Shown: piece by piece, positions 25,441 through 33,179 of the stretch
Numbering within the stretch: position 1 is the stretch's first letter
Layout of the letters: every line of letters starts with the position of its first letter
Origin: an uncultured Chthoniobacterales bacterium
Lineage (GTDB): Bacteria; Verrucomicrobiota; Verrucomicrobiia; Chthoniobacterales; UBA10450
Assembly (NCBI GenBank): GCA_902805675.1
Contig: CADCTA010000051.1
Coordinates: 1-49,029, forward strand
Direction: 5' to 3'
Length of the DNA stretch: 49,029 nt
Made by a program: the position numbers and the translations under genes
The notes under the pieces: model-generated
What the model saw: only the letters and a program-made list of their open reading frames with translations
Databases searched by the model: none
What the model was told of the DNA's origin: nothing

Positions 25441-26285
25441 CTCCGCGCGTAGCCCCACCGCACCTCGTCGAATTTCTCCAGCTGCCTAACGAGCAGATCG
25501 AGCACCAATCCGATCACACCGATCATCACCATGCCGGCCACAACCAGGTCGTAGCGTTTGCCCGCGTTACGCGCGTCGATGATCAGGTAACCGAGGCCGC
25601 TGTTCACCGCGATCATTTCGGCTGCGACGACGACCAGCCATGCCACGCCCAGCGCGATCCGAATCCCGGTAATGATTTGCGGCAGGCTTGCGCGCAGGAT
25701 CACCTGCCGAAACAGCTCGCCGCGGCTGAGGCCGAAGTTCTGCGCCGCGCGCAGGTAGACGGGCTGCATGTTCTGCACCGCCGCGATGGACGAGACGGTG
25801 ATCGGAAACACGCTGGCGAGAAAGATGAGGAAGATCGGCGCTGCATCGGTGACGCCGAACCAGAGGATCGCGACCGGGATCCAGGCGATCGGCGAGATTG
25901 GCCGGAAGATCTGGATCATGGGGTTGAACGCTTGAAAGCCACGCGAATACCATCCGAGTAGCAGCCCAGCGGGGACACCGACGGCGACGGCGAGCGCAAA
26001 GCCCCAGCTGACGCGGAACAGCGAAGCAACCACGTACTTCAACAGCAGCCCTTGTCGCGCCAGCTCCAGAAGGCCGCGACCCACCTCGACCGGAGTCGGA
26101 AACAAATCGCTGCCGGAGATACGCACCGCGGCATGCCAGCCGAGGAGGAACATCACGCCGACACCAACGGGCAAGGCAAACGAGAGAAGCGTTGTCGCGT
26201 GCGCTGTCCTCAGCGCAGGACGCGGCATGGGGCCACGCGCAACGCGCTCTGCTGAGACAGCAGACTCTACAACTCGTGGCATCAT
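25437..26285 (-). CDS. ABC transporter permease (SsuC/TauC/NrtB type)
   Basis: Inner-membrane channel subunit of the importer. Hydrophobic segments include LLSFALPVGVGVMFLLGWHA, WGFALAVAVGVPAGLLLGWY, IFLIFLASVFPITVSSIAAV and LVVAGMVMIGVIGLVLDLLV. The ATPase-coupling EAA-like loop is LRAAQNFGLSRGELFRQVIL followed by LPQIITGIRIALGVAW. The length is 282 residues; the first 33 or so are unusual because residues 5-33 are encoded by a palindromic repeat (26189-26273). The start overlaps the stop of the binding-protein gene as ATGA, and the stop overlaps the ATPase start in the same way, so the three genes are translated in a coupled chain. Domain homology begins near the first membrane segment. Confidence 0.92.
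   Translation of the reverse strand: MMPRVVESAVSAERVARGPMPRPALRTAHATTLLSFALPVGVGVMFLLGWHAAVRISGSDLFPTPVEVGRGLLELARQGLLLKYVVASLFRVSWGFALAVAVGVPAGLLLGWYSRGFQAFNPMIQIFRPISPIAWIPVAILWFGVTDAAPIFLIFLASVFPITVSSIAAVQNMQPVYLRAAQNFGLSRGELFRQVILRASLPQIITGIRIALGVAWLVVVAAEMIAVNSGLGYLIIDARNAGKRYDLVVAGMVMIGVIGLVLDLLVRQLEKFDEVRWGYARR
26189..26273. repeat. Palindromic element, family B, inside the ABC permease gene
   Basis: Left arm GCGTTGTCGCGTGCGCTGTC resembles the left arm of the element at 14494; the right arm ends AGACTCTACAAC. It encodes residues 5-33 of the permease in frame (including VSAERVARGPMPRPALRTAH). Confidence 0.7.
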
Positions 26286-27334
26286 CGTTGCGCGGTTGCG
26301 TACGGGTGCGGTTGGACCGCGTCATCTTCCGGCGCGAACGACGTGTCGACGTAATCGTCGAAATGCGCCGTGCCCTGCAAAATGCCGGCTTCCTTCGCGA
26401 GTTGCTCGATTTCCTCAAAGTTTGCGCGCAGCGGCTTGAGGTTGCTGTAGATGACCCGATCCGGCGGCTTCGAGAGCACGAACTCAAGCAACCGCGGGTG
26501 CTGGTTGTAGTAGAACTTGCTGACGAATTGCGCCGCATCCACGCGGTTGGTCATGTTCGCGTCGAGCCACTTGCCGCTCTTCGCAATTCCATCCACCAGC
26601 GCCTGCACCTCCGCGCGCCGGTTCTTGATCACGTCCTCGTGCACCGCCAGCACGCACGAGATGAAGCCAGGCCAGACTTCCTTCACGCGGTAGAGTGCGC
26701 GTCCGTAGCCATCCATCTCCGTCTGGCCCGGGAACGGCTCACCGGATGTGATCGCATCCACCGAGCGTGAGTAGAGCGCCGCCGGCATATCCGGAGGCGG
26801 CATCTCGACCAGATTCACGTCGCTCAGCTTCATGCCGGCTTTCTTGAGCTCGCGATAGAAGATGAGGCGATGGTTCGCATACCGACCCGGCACCGCGACG
26901 GTTTTGCCGCGCAAGTCTTCCGTGCGGTAGATACCGGAATCCTTGTGCACCATCACGTCGCCGCCCTCGCGATGGCCCAGGTAGACGATCTTGATGGGCA
27001 CGCCCTGCTCGCGTAGCGCGATCGCCATCGGCGCGAGGATGAATGTCACCGGCGTATAACCGGAGAGATATGCTTCCTTCAACTCCGGCCAGCCGTGAAA
27101 GCGCACCGGATCGAAATTGCTCCCGCCCGTCGTCTGCTTGTTGATGAAGTCGGTCACCGGACAGGTGAGGTGGCACGTCACGGGCAGAAACCCGACGCGG
27201 AACTTGTCGCGTGCCGCGCCGCTCGCTGTCGTGGCGCGTGGCGCGAACCAGCCGAGGTTCAGCGCGCCGTGCAGGAGCGTGATACCGCCCAGCACCACAA
27301 ACGCGGTGATCAGGAGTGTCTTACGAAACGACAT
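26282..27334 (-). CDS. ABC transporter substrate-binding protein (NrtA/SsuA-like)
   Basis: A 350-residue periplasmic or membrane-tethered binding protein, first gene of the importer operon. The N-terminus TLLITAFVVLGGITLLHGAL is a signal or anchor without a lipobox cysteine. Family strings follow: FRVGFLPVTCHLTCPVTDFI, GWPELKEAYLSGYTPVTFIL, GKTVAVPGRYANHRLIFYRE and DAITSGEPFPGQTEMDGYGR. The fold and order match NrtA/CmpA/SsuA-type type 2 periplasmic-binding proteins. Two cysteines in CHLTCP near the ligand entrance are unusual for the family. The ligand cannot be told: nitrate, bicarbonate, sulfonates and thiamine precursors are all carried by relatives. The divergent LysR gene starts 150 bases away and is the likely regulator. 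Confidence 0.9.
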   Translation of the reverse strand: MSFRKTLLITAFVVLGGITLLHGALNLGWFAPRATTASGAARDKFRVGFLPVTCHLTCPVTDFINKQTTGGSNFDPVRFHGWPELKEAYLSGYTPVTFILAPMAIALREQGVPIKIVYLGHREGGDVMVHKDSGIYRTEDLRGKTVAVPGRYANHRLIFYRELKKAGMKLSDVNLVEMPPPDMPAALYSRSVDAITSGEPFPGQTEMDGYGRALYRVKEVWPGFISCVLAVHEDVIKNRRAEVQALVDGIAKSGKWLDANMTNRVDAAQFVSKFYYNQHPRLLEFVLSKPPDRVIYSNLKPLRANFEEIEQLAKEAGILQGTAHFDDYVDTSFAPEDDAVQPHPYATAQR

Positions 27335-27375
27335 CTTCGGGGCAGCTAAATTGAGGTTTCGGTGCGTGCTCTCAC

Positions 27376-27392
27376 AGGTTTTCGAAATACCT
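27376..27392. promoter_or_regulatory. Candidate regulator site 1 in the LysR/ABC intergenic region
   Basis: AGGTTTTCGAAATACCT is a near-perfect 17-bp palindrome of the form AGGTxTTTCGAAAxACCT. It lies between the divergent LysR and ABC-operon starts, two bases from a second palindrome, as expected for LysR recognition and activation sites. Confidence 0.55.
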
Positions 27393-27394
27393 TA

Positions 27395-27409
27395 ATAGGC
27401 AAAACCTAT
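27395..27409. promoter_or_regulatory. Candidate LysR binding site 2 (T-N11-A)
   Basis: ATAGG, five bases, CCTAT: a perfect inverted repeat that contains the T-N11-A pattern typical of LysR-type regulator sites (T at 27396, A at 27408). Outer TT and AA extend the symmetry. Confidence 0.6.
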
Positions 27410-27484
27410 GAACCGGGATTGTTGCTCCGAACGGCGCGCGCAGCAATTGCATTTTCGGAGCCCGCCCAACAAGCTCCGGTCGCG

Positions 27485-28396
27485 ATGACGCACGATCCCC
27501 TCGCCATCCGCCATCTGCGCTACTTCCTTGCCGTGGCCGAAGCCGGTAGCTTCAGCCGCGCGGCCGACCGGCTCGGTATTTCGCAGCCAAGCGTCTCGCA
27601 GCAGATGCGCGATCTCGAGGCGAGCCTGCGCGTCTCGCTCTTCCAGCGCCGCGGGAAACGGATCCTCCTCACGCCTTCAGGCCTGATCTTCCAACAGCAC
27701 GCGCGTGCCGTGTTGCGACAGCTCGAGACATTCCTGCAGGACCTCAACCACGGAACGGAAGAGCTGCGTGGATCATTGCACCTCGGCGTAATCCCGGCGC
27801 TCAATGTGCCGCTCGTGCCGGAGCTGCTCGGCGCGTTCGGCACCGCGCATCCGGGTGTGAGCCTCGTGGTGGAAGAGATCTCATCGACCGAGATCGAGAC
27901 GGCGCTGGAAGAGGGGCGGATGGACGTAGGGCTCGGCTTTCTCACCCGCCACTCGCCAAATCTCCGCTACGAGCCGCTCTGCGGGGACGAGTTCGCGCTC
28001 ATCGTCGCGGAAAGTCATCCGTGGGCGAAGCGCCGCGTGGTGAAGTTCTCCGACCTGCATCAGCAGCGGCTGCTGCAATTGCCGGACAGCTTCGTCATGC
28101 GGCGCATGACGGATGAGATCTGCCGCAAGCATCAGGTCCGTCCGCGCACCGTCGCCGAGATCAATTCGATCGAGACGCTGCTTCGCTCGCTCGCGCCGTT
28201 GCAGGGTGCCACGCTGATTCCGAAGATCGCGCTCCGCGGCCGCGATGGGTTGAAGGTGAAAGCGATCCGCTTGCAAGGGAACGGGCTCGCGGTTGAGATC
28301 GGGCTGCTGCGGCTGAAAGGCTCGGCCGGCAACACTGCGGTCGCCGCCTTCACCGAACTCGCGCGCACCGCAGTGCCGAAGATGGTGCGAAAGTGA
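27485..28396 (+). CDS. LysR-family transcriptional regulator
   Basis: A 303-residue cytoplasmic regulator. The N-terminal winged helix-turn-helix is textbook: HLRYFLAVAEAGSFSRAADR followed by LGISQPSVSQQMRDLEASLR and VSLFQRRGKRILLTPSG. The rest is the two-lobed effector-binding domain (LHLGVIPALNVPLVPELLGA; LEEGRMDVGLGFLTRHSP), similar to CynR/CbbR-like members. I chose the ATG at 27485, where the DNA-binding domain begins; an in-frame GTG at 27362 would add 41 residues encoded across the two palindromic candidate operators, which argues against it. It is transcribed away from the ABC importer operon and probably controls it, and itself, in response to a small molecule related to the transported substrate. 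Confidence 0.92.
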   Translation: MTHDPLAIRHLRYFLAVAEAGSFSRAADRLGISQPSVSQQMRDLEASLRVSLFQRRGKRILLTPSGLIFQQHARAVLRQLETFLQDLNHGTEELRGSLHLGVIPALNVPLVPELLGAFGTAHPGVSLVVEEISSTEIETALEEGRMDVGLGFLTRHSPNLRYEPLCGDEFALIVAESHPWAKRRVVKFSDLHQQRLLQLPDSFVMRRMTDEICRKHQVRPRTVAEINSIETLLRSLAPLQGATLIPKIALRGRDGLKVKAIRLQGNGLAVEIGLLRLKGSAGNTAVAAFTELARTAVPKMVRK

Positions 28397-28401
28397 GCAC
28401 G

Positions 28402-28531
28402 GTCATTCCGAGCGCCTTCGTCACGCGTGGCAATCAGGTGTCATTCCGAGCGAAGTCGAGGAATCCCGTGGCAGTACGGCTAGGCGGAGCCACGGGATTC
28501 CTCCACTGCGCTTCGCTTCGGTCGGAATGAC
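28402..28531. repeat. Palindromic element, family C (GTCATTCCGAGCGAAG arms)
   Basis: Left arm 28440-28472 (GTCATTCCGAGCGAAGTCGA, then GGAATCCCGTGGC) pairs with the right arm 28489-28531 (GCCACGGGATTCCTC up to GGTCGGAATGAC), leaving a 16-base loop. A partial left arm, GTCATTCCGAGCG, also starts at 28402. It lies between the convergent LysR and priA genes. A second copy with an expanded loop is at 36338. Confidence 0.88.
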
Positions 28532-28569
28532 AGCGACCGACCTAATGCGCTGCGGCTCAGCCGCCGAGC

Positions 28570-30798
28570 TTAAAGCAGCTGATATGGATCTACGTCAACG
28601 GAGGCGATCACATCCTCCGGCATCGGGAGTTTATCGAGCGTCTCGCGCACGAGGCGGCTGAGCCGCACGATCGCTTCTCCACGCATCAGGATGTGAAAAC
28701 GGAACTGCCCCTGTAGCTTTTCGAGCGGAGCCGGCGTGGGCTCGCCGAGGATGAACTCAGCCGGCAACGCTTCGCGCAGCCGCCGCGCGATCGTTTCCGC
28801 GGAGAATTTCGCCCTCCCTTCATGCGCGGAGCGAACGGTCAGCAGCACCGCGTGGCGGAACGGCGGGAAGTCGCACCGCTCCCGAAACTCCAGCTCCTGT
28901 TCGAAGTAGCCGGTAAAATCGTGATGCCGCGCGAATTGAATCGACGGGCTGAAGGGCGTGAACGTTTGCACGAAAACCTCGCCCGGCGTTTCGCCGCGCC
29001 CAGCGCGCCCGGCGACTTGCGTGAGTAGCTGAAACGTCCGCTCGCCCGCGCGGAAATCAGGCAGATGCAGCGCGAGATCGGCGTTGATGATTCCGACCAG
29101 GGTGACATTCGGAAAGTGCAGGCCTTTCGCGATCATCTGCGTGCCGACGAGGATATCGATCTTGCCGGCGCGGAAAGCGCGCAGCGTTTCACGATACGCA
29201 TCCTTGCGCGTCATGGAGTCGGCATCCATGCGGCGCACTTCTGCTTTCGGGAATAGATGCATCACGTGCGCCTCCACCTTCTCGGTGCCGAAGCCCGAGT
29301 AGATGAGCGCATCCTCATGACAGGCCGGACACTTCTTCGGCACCGCGGCGGTGTGCCCGCAAAGGTGGCAGCTGAGCCGCGAAGCGGTGCGATGGAACGT
29401 CAGCGCGACGCTACAATTCGGACATTCGCGCGCTTCGCCACACGCGCTACAAAGGAGCGAGGTCGAGAAGCCGCGGCGATTGAGAAACAGGATCGTCTGC
29501 TCGCGCTTTTCGAGCCGGGCGATGATCGCGGTGTGCAGCTTGTCGCCGATGATGGTGAGCGACTTCGCTTTGCGTTTCTCCTGCCGCAAATCGACCACGC
29601 GGATGAGAGGCATCTGGTTGTCGTCGACGCGCTGGGTCAGGTTCAGGAGCTGATACTTGCCGCGCGTCGCGTTGAAGTAGCTCTCGAGCGACGGCGTGGC
29701 GGTGCCGAGCAGCACAACGCAGCCCTCGAGCTTACCGCGCACCACGGCCACATCGCGGGCGTGATAGCGCGGCGCCTCCTCCTGCTTGTAGGAGGTCTCG
29801 TGTTCTTCATCGACGACGATGAGCCCGAGGTTCTCGAGCGGTGCAAAGATCGCGCTGCGGGCACCGACCACGATGCGCGCGCGGCCGGATTGAATCTTGT
29901 GCCACTCATCGTGGCGCTCGCCTTCGGAAAGATGGCTGTGCAACACCGCGACCATGTCCTGCGCTTCCGCGAACCGCGCCTTGAAGCGCTCGACCGTCTG
30001 CGGCGTGAGCGAGATTTCCGGCACGAGCACGATCGCGGTCTTGCCGTTGTTTAAGGCCCACCGGATCGCCTGGAGGTAGATCTCGGTTTTGCCGCTGCCG
30101 GTGACGCCGTGGAGCAGGAACGGCTTCGCTTTCGCGGGAGCCTCCAGCGCTTTCTCGATCGCGGCGAGCGCGGTGGCCTGCTCGCTGTTCAAGACCAGGT
30201 TCGTGGTCGGGACGAACTGCTCATCGGCATGCGGATCGCGTTCCACGGCCTCCTCGCGCAGCTCGACGAAGCCGCGTTTCTCGAGCGCGCGCAGCGTCTG
30301 GTTATCGAGCGATGTCTCGCGCAGCAGATCCGCGGCGAGCTTCGGCTCGTGCAACTGCGCGACCGCCTCCAGCAGCTCCGCCTGGCGCGGCGCGCGCTTG
30401 CGCAGTTTCTCGATCTCTTCGGCGGATGCTGCCCGTCCGCGCCTAACGAACAGTTGTTTTTTCCAGCCGACTTCCGCCTTGCGGATGACCTGCGGCAACA
30501 GACTGCGCATCACCGTCTCGATCGAGCAGCAGTAATAAGCCGCCATCCAGCGCGCGAGCTCGAGCAGCTTCGCGCTTAAGGCGGGCTTATCGCCGACCAG
30601 CGCCTCGATCGGCCGAATCCCCGATGCGCCGCTCTCCTCGAGAACGGCCACCACGGTGGCGAGCGCAGCCTTGTCACGAAACGGCACCCGCACGCGCGAG
30701 CCGATCCCGATCTTCTCCGCGAACGATTCGGGGATCGCATAATCGAGCTCGCGCCGGATGGAGCGGTCGATCAGCACACGTGCGTAGTTCGCTTTCAA
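28570..30798 (-). CDS. priA: Primosomal protein N' (replication restart helicase PriA)
   Basis: A 742-residue 3'-5' superfamily 2 DNA helicase that recognises stalled forks and reloads the replisome. The N-terminal fork-binding domain (VLIDRSIRRELDYAIPES) is followed by Walker A GVTGSGKTEIYL (about residues 231-242), Walker B VVDEEHETSYKQ (DEEH at 331-334) and GTATPSLES. The zinc-binding insert has all eight cysteines (about residues 441, 444, 450, 453, 468, 471, 481, 484), as in CSACGEARECPNC and CHLCG. The C-terminal helicase motifs ILVGTQMIAKGLHFPNVTLV and QVAGRAGRGETPGEV are present. Length is normal. The start is TTG at 30798, where the family N-terminus begins. No partner genes are adjacent. 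Confidence 0.97.
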   Translation of the reverse strand: MKANYARVLIDRSIRRELDYAIPESFAEKIGIGSRVRVPFRDKAALATVVAVLEESGASGIRPIEALVGDKPALSAKLLELARWMAAYYCCSIETVMRSLLPQVIRKAEVGWKKQLFVRRGRAASAEEIEKLRKRAPRQAELLEAVAQLHEPKLAADLLRETSLDNQTLRALEKRGFVELREEAVERDPHADEQFVPTTNLVLNSEQATALAAIEKALEAPAKAKPFLLHGVTGSGKTEIYLQAIRWALNNGKTAIVLVPEISLTPQTVERFKARFAEAQDMVAVLHSHLSEGERHDEWHKIQSGRARIVVGARSAIFAPLENLGLIVVDEEHETSYKQEEAPRYHARDVAVVRGKLEGCVVLLGTATPSLESYFNATRGKYQLLNLTQRVDDNQMPLIRVVDLRQEKRKAKSLTIIGDKLHTAIIARLEKREQTILFLNRRGFSTSLLCSACGEARECPNCSVALTFHRTASRLSCHLCGHTAAVPKKCPACHEDALIYSGFGTEKVEAHVMHLFPKAEVRRMDADSMTRKDAYRETLRAFRAGKIDILVGTQMIAKGLHFPNVTLVGIINADLALHLPDFRAGERTFQLLTQVAGRAGRGETPGEVFVQTFTPFSPSIQFARHHDFTGYFEQELEFRERCDFPPFRHAVLLTVRSAHEGRAKFSAETIARRLREALPAEFILGEPTPAPLEKLQGQFRFHILMRGEAIVRLSRLVRETLDKLPMPEDVIASVDVDPYQLL

Positions 30799-30938
30799 TG
30801 GTCAGCAGCGCGAGAAAACCGATTGCCCTCCGAAACGATGCGTGGATTTGTGCACCCGTGAGTTTCCCCCGCTTCGCTCGCTTCTCCAACTCTTCGGCAC
30901 AAGCGGGAGCGCTGGCCCACTAAACGCACGGGCGGCTC

Positions 30939-31538
30939 ATGTTTCGCTTCTTCCTCAAGCTCATCATTTGCGGGCTGCTCGCGGCGGCGCTGGGGATGAC
31001 GTATCTCGCCATGCGCACGGGCGACACGTTCTACACCGTGCACGAGTGGCTCAGCCCCCAGCGTTTTCAGCAGCACGATGCGCTGATCAAATCCGTCGCC
31101 ACGCAGCAACAGATGGATCCGATGCTGATCAAGGCGGTCGTCTGGCGCGAGAGCCGGTTCGACCCGATGAAGTTCGGCGGCGCAGGCGAGCGCGGGCTGA
31201 TGCAGATCACGGAACCGGCCGCGCGCGAGTGGGCCAAGGGAAACGATGTGGAGAATTTCCAGCCCGAGGAGTTATTCGATCCGAAGGTGAACGTGCAGGC
31301 CGGCACGTGGTACCTGGCGCGGGCCATGCAGCACTGGAGCAAGCAGAGCGATCCGGTGCCGTTCGCGCTCGCCGAGTACAACGCCGGTGCCAGCCGAGCC
31401 CAACGCTGGGCCGGCGGCGACGATGTGGTGATCCCGCCCGACAAGTTCCGCAGCAACATCGACTTCCCCGGCACGCGCGCTTACATCGACTCGATCATGG
31501 CGCGGCGCGATTTCTACAAGCGCCGCGGCCGGATGTAG
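30939..31538 (+). CDS. Lytic transglycosylase, SLT (Slt70-type catalytic domain)
   Basis: A 199-residue envelope enzyme that cleaves the MurNAc-GlcNAc bond of peptidoglycan, forming 1,6-anhydro ends. One N-terminal hydrophobic segment (FRFFLKLIICGLLAAALGMT) anchors or exports it. The goose-lysozyme-like domain has the catalytic glutamate in VVWRESRFDP (Glu71), GLMQI (86-90) and AEYNAG (145-150), and the C-terminal FPGTRAYIDSIMARRDFY. It is short, with no LysM or other wall-binding domain. It lies alone, divergent from priA. Start ATG at 30939. Confidence 0.94.
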   Translation: MFRFFLKLIICGLLAAALGMTYLAMRTGDTFYTVHEWLSPQRFQQHDALIKSVATQQQMDPMLIKAVVWRESRFDPMKFGGAGERGLMQITEPAAREWAKGNDVENFQPEELFDPKVNVQAGTWYLARAMQHWSKQSDPVPFALAEYNAGASRAQRWAGGDDVVIPPDKFRSNIDFPGTRAYIDSIMARRDFYKRRGRM

Positions 31539-31940
31539 CGTGGCTGATCGCCAGCGCCAGCGCCGGTGTGGAGGCATTTGCGTCAAACGCGTGCGGCGCC
31601 GGCGTCAGCAGCCCCGCTGCTTTGCGTGCCTCGAATGACTGGCGTTCTCTGGCGAGCGCGGGAGAAAAGCGGCGGAATACCGCCGCACTCCAAAACGCAA
31701 GCGCCTCGGTGACCAGGGCAGCCGCGGCAGCGTCTTGGAGTGCGCCAGTCTTCTGGCGCTTTCGCTCAAGGCGTCGCCATCATCTCAGCGGCTGCGCCAC
31801 GCGCACAGACGGAGCGCGACGCCGATCCTTCAGCGTCACGCCGACCTAGCGGCCGGTGCGGAGGCGTTTGTGTTAAACGCCTGTCGTGCTTCGGCTGGTA
31901 CTGCCGCCCCGGTGCTTGACCCAAGCACCGCTACACGGCC
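31539..31940. repeat. 402-bp repeat-rich non-coding stretch
   Basis: No gene is apparent. A 28-bp direct repeat (24 of 28 identical; CCGGTG, GGAGGC and AAACGC in common) occurs at 31563-31590 and 31853-31880. Between them lies the nested palindrome at 31662-31768. The region separates the lytic transglycosylase gene from a convergent protease gene. Confidence 0.7.
31662..31768. repeat. Nested palindrome, family H
   Basis: Outer arms of about 35 bases pair (GCACTCCAAAACGC with GCGTCTTGGAGTGCG). Each arm also folds on itself: GCGGCGG-AATA-CCGCCGC in the left arm and GCCAG-TCTT-CTGGC in the right arm. It can form either a cruciform or two small hairpins. Confidence 0.7.
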
Positions 31941-33116
31941 CTACGGACGTGCGATGCGCAGACGGAGAAACAACCGACCGCCACTGATCGGCACAGTCGC
32001 TTTGATCGTCTGCACGGTGCCCTCCGTCGACACGATCTGCTCCTGCGCGCCGGCCGGCGACCAGCTGGCGAGGTCCTGCGAGCTCTCGACGAGGTATCGG
32101 AGGTCAGTCGCGGTGGTGCGCTTGCGGTAGGTCAATGTCAGCGCGTCGCCTTCCCGGCCGAGTTGCGGCACCTGCGAAACGTCAGCCGCCGCCGGATCAA
32201 GATGCTGGCCGTATTCGCCGAGGTTCGGGGTTCCATCCGCGTCGAGATCGCCGAGCGGATCGGTGACGCTGTAGAGCCAGCCGGTGCGGCTCGAAATGCG
32301 GGTGGTGTAAAAGGCCGACGGCACCGGCCCCGGACCCGGAAGGAACGTGTAGACGGGCGGGTGCTCCTGGGTGCGGAGATAGAAGTCGCTGGCATCGAAG
32401 AACGCGGCGTCGAACTTCTTTGCGTCAGATCCGTCGGGTGAAAATGGCCCATCGATCGCGTAGTTGATCCCGGCCAGCTTCCAAACGCCACCTTCCTGTA
32501 TGAACGTGCCACCGCCCGAGTCGCCTCCTGAAAGATGCGCCTCGTTCGGCGACACGCCGGCGTCGAAGCTCGCGTAGAGCAACTCGTCGTCCGGCCCGTC
32601 CGCGACCACGCCGGTGACGGTGTTCGTTCCCCAGCGACGCGTGCCCGCGCCTCCACCATGATACCAGCCGCGCAGCTCATTCTCAGCGCCGAACAGGATT
32701 GGCTCGCCGCGCTGCGTCCCGCGGCCGAACACAACGAGCGGCTTCCCGACTTCGTCATGACTGGTGTAAAGCGGCGCAAACGTGGGAAATGCTGTGCTGA
32801 CTTCGTAGAGCCGAAGATCGCTCTCCGCCGGGTCGAAGATCGTGCGGATGACCGTGTAGCTGATGCCGTTGTAGACCAGCACTCCGGGATTGCCGATGTG
32901 CGCGGCGGTAAGGAAGAAGCGGGGCGCGATCGGCGTGCCGAGAAAATCGCCCCACACGCCCTGATACTGCCAGCCGCTGTCGGCCAGCTCCTCGGTCGGC
33001 GGCGTGGTGTTCCCTTCGGTGCCGAAGAGGATCACGCCCCTCGTCGCCGGCGCACCCGAGCAGAGCAGCGCTACGAGCCATAGGATTCGTGCGAGGAGTT
33101 GTTTCGAAGCGGACAT
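31941..33116 (-). CDS. Secreted trypsin-like serine protease with C-terminal Verrucomicrobial domain (1)
   Basis: A 391-residue exported S1-like protease. Signal peptide: LLARILWLVALLCSGAPATR. The catalytic triad is visible: His73 in FFLTAAHIG, Asp100 in AESDLRLYEV and Ser200 in HLSGGDSGGGTF. It differs from classical trypsin in having GGDSGGG at the nucleophile. After the domain comes a calcium-loop-like DPLGDLDADGTPNLGEY (dockerin or thrombospondin type-3 form), then a domain with the strand LRYLVESSQDLASWSPAGA found at the C-terminus of many secreted proteins of this phylum. I chose the ATG at 33116 for the signal peptide; the frame is open to 33137. It lies 63 bases downstream of a paralogue on the same strand. 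Confidence 0.85.
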   Translation of the reverse strand: MSASKQLLARILWLVALLCSGAPATRGVILFGTEGNTTPPTEELADSGWQYQGVWGDFLGTPIAPRFFLTAAHIGNPGVLVYNGISYTVIRTIFDPAESDLRLYEVSTAFPTFAPLYTSHDEVGKPLVVFGRGTQRGEPILFGAENELRGWYHGGGAGTRRWGTNTVTGVVADGPDDELLYASFDAGVSPNEAHLSGGDSGGGTFIQEGGVWKLAGINYAIDGPFSPDGSDAKKFDAAFFDASDFYLRTQEHPPVYTFLPGPGPVPSAFYTTRISSRTGWLYSVTDPLGDLDADGTPNLGEYGQHLDPAAADVSQVPQLGREGDALTLTYRKRTTATDLRYLVESSQDLASWSPAGAQEQIVSTEGTVQTIKATVPISGGRLFLRLRIARP

Positions 33117-33179
33117 CTGCCGACTGGAACGTAGCACGCCTGGTGGGGCGCGCCTCCCGCCAGCTGACGCGCCCCGCCG

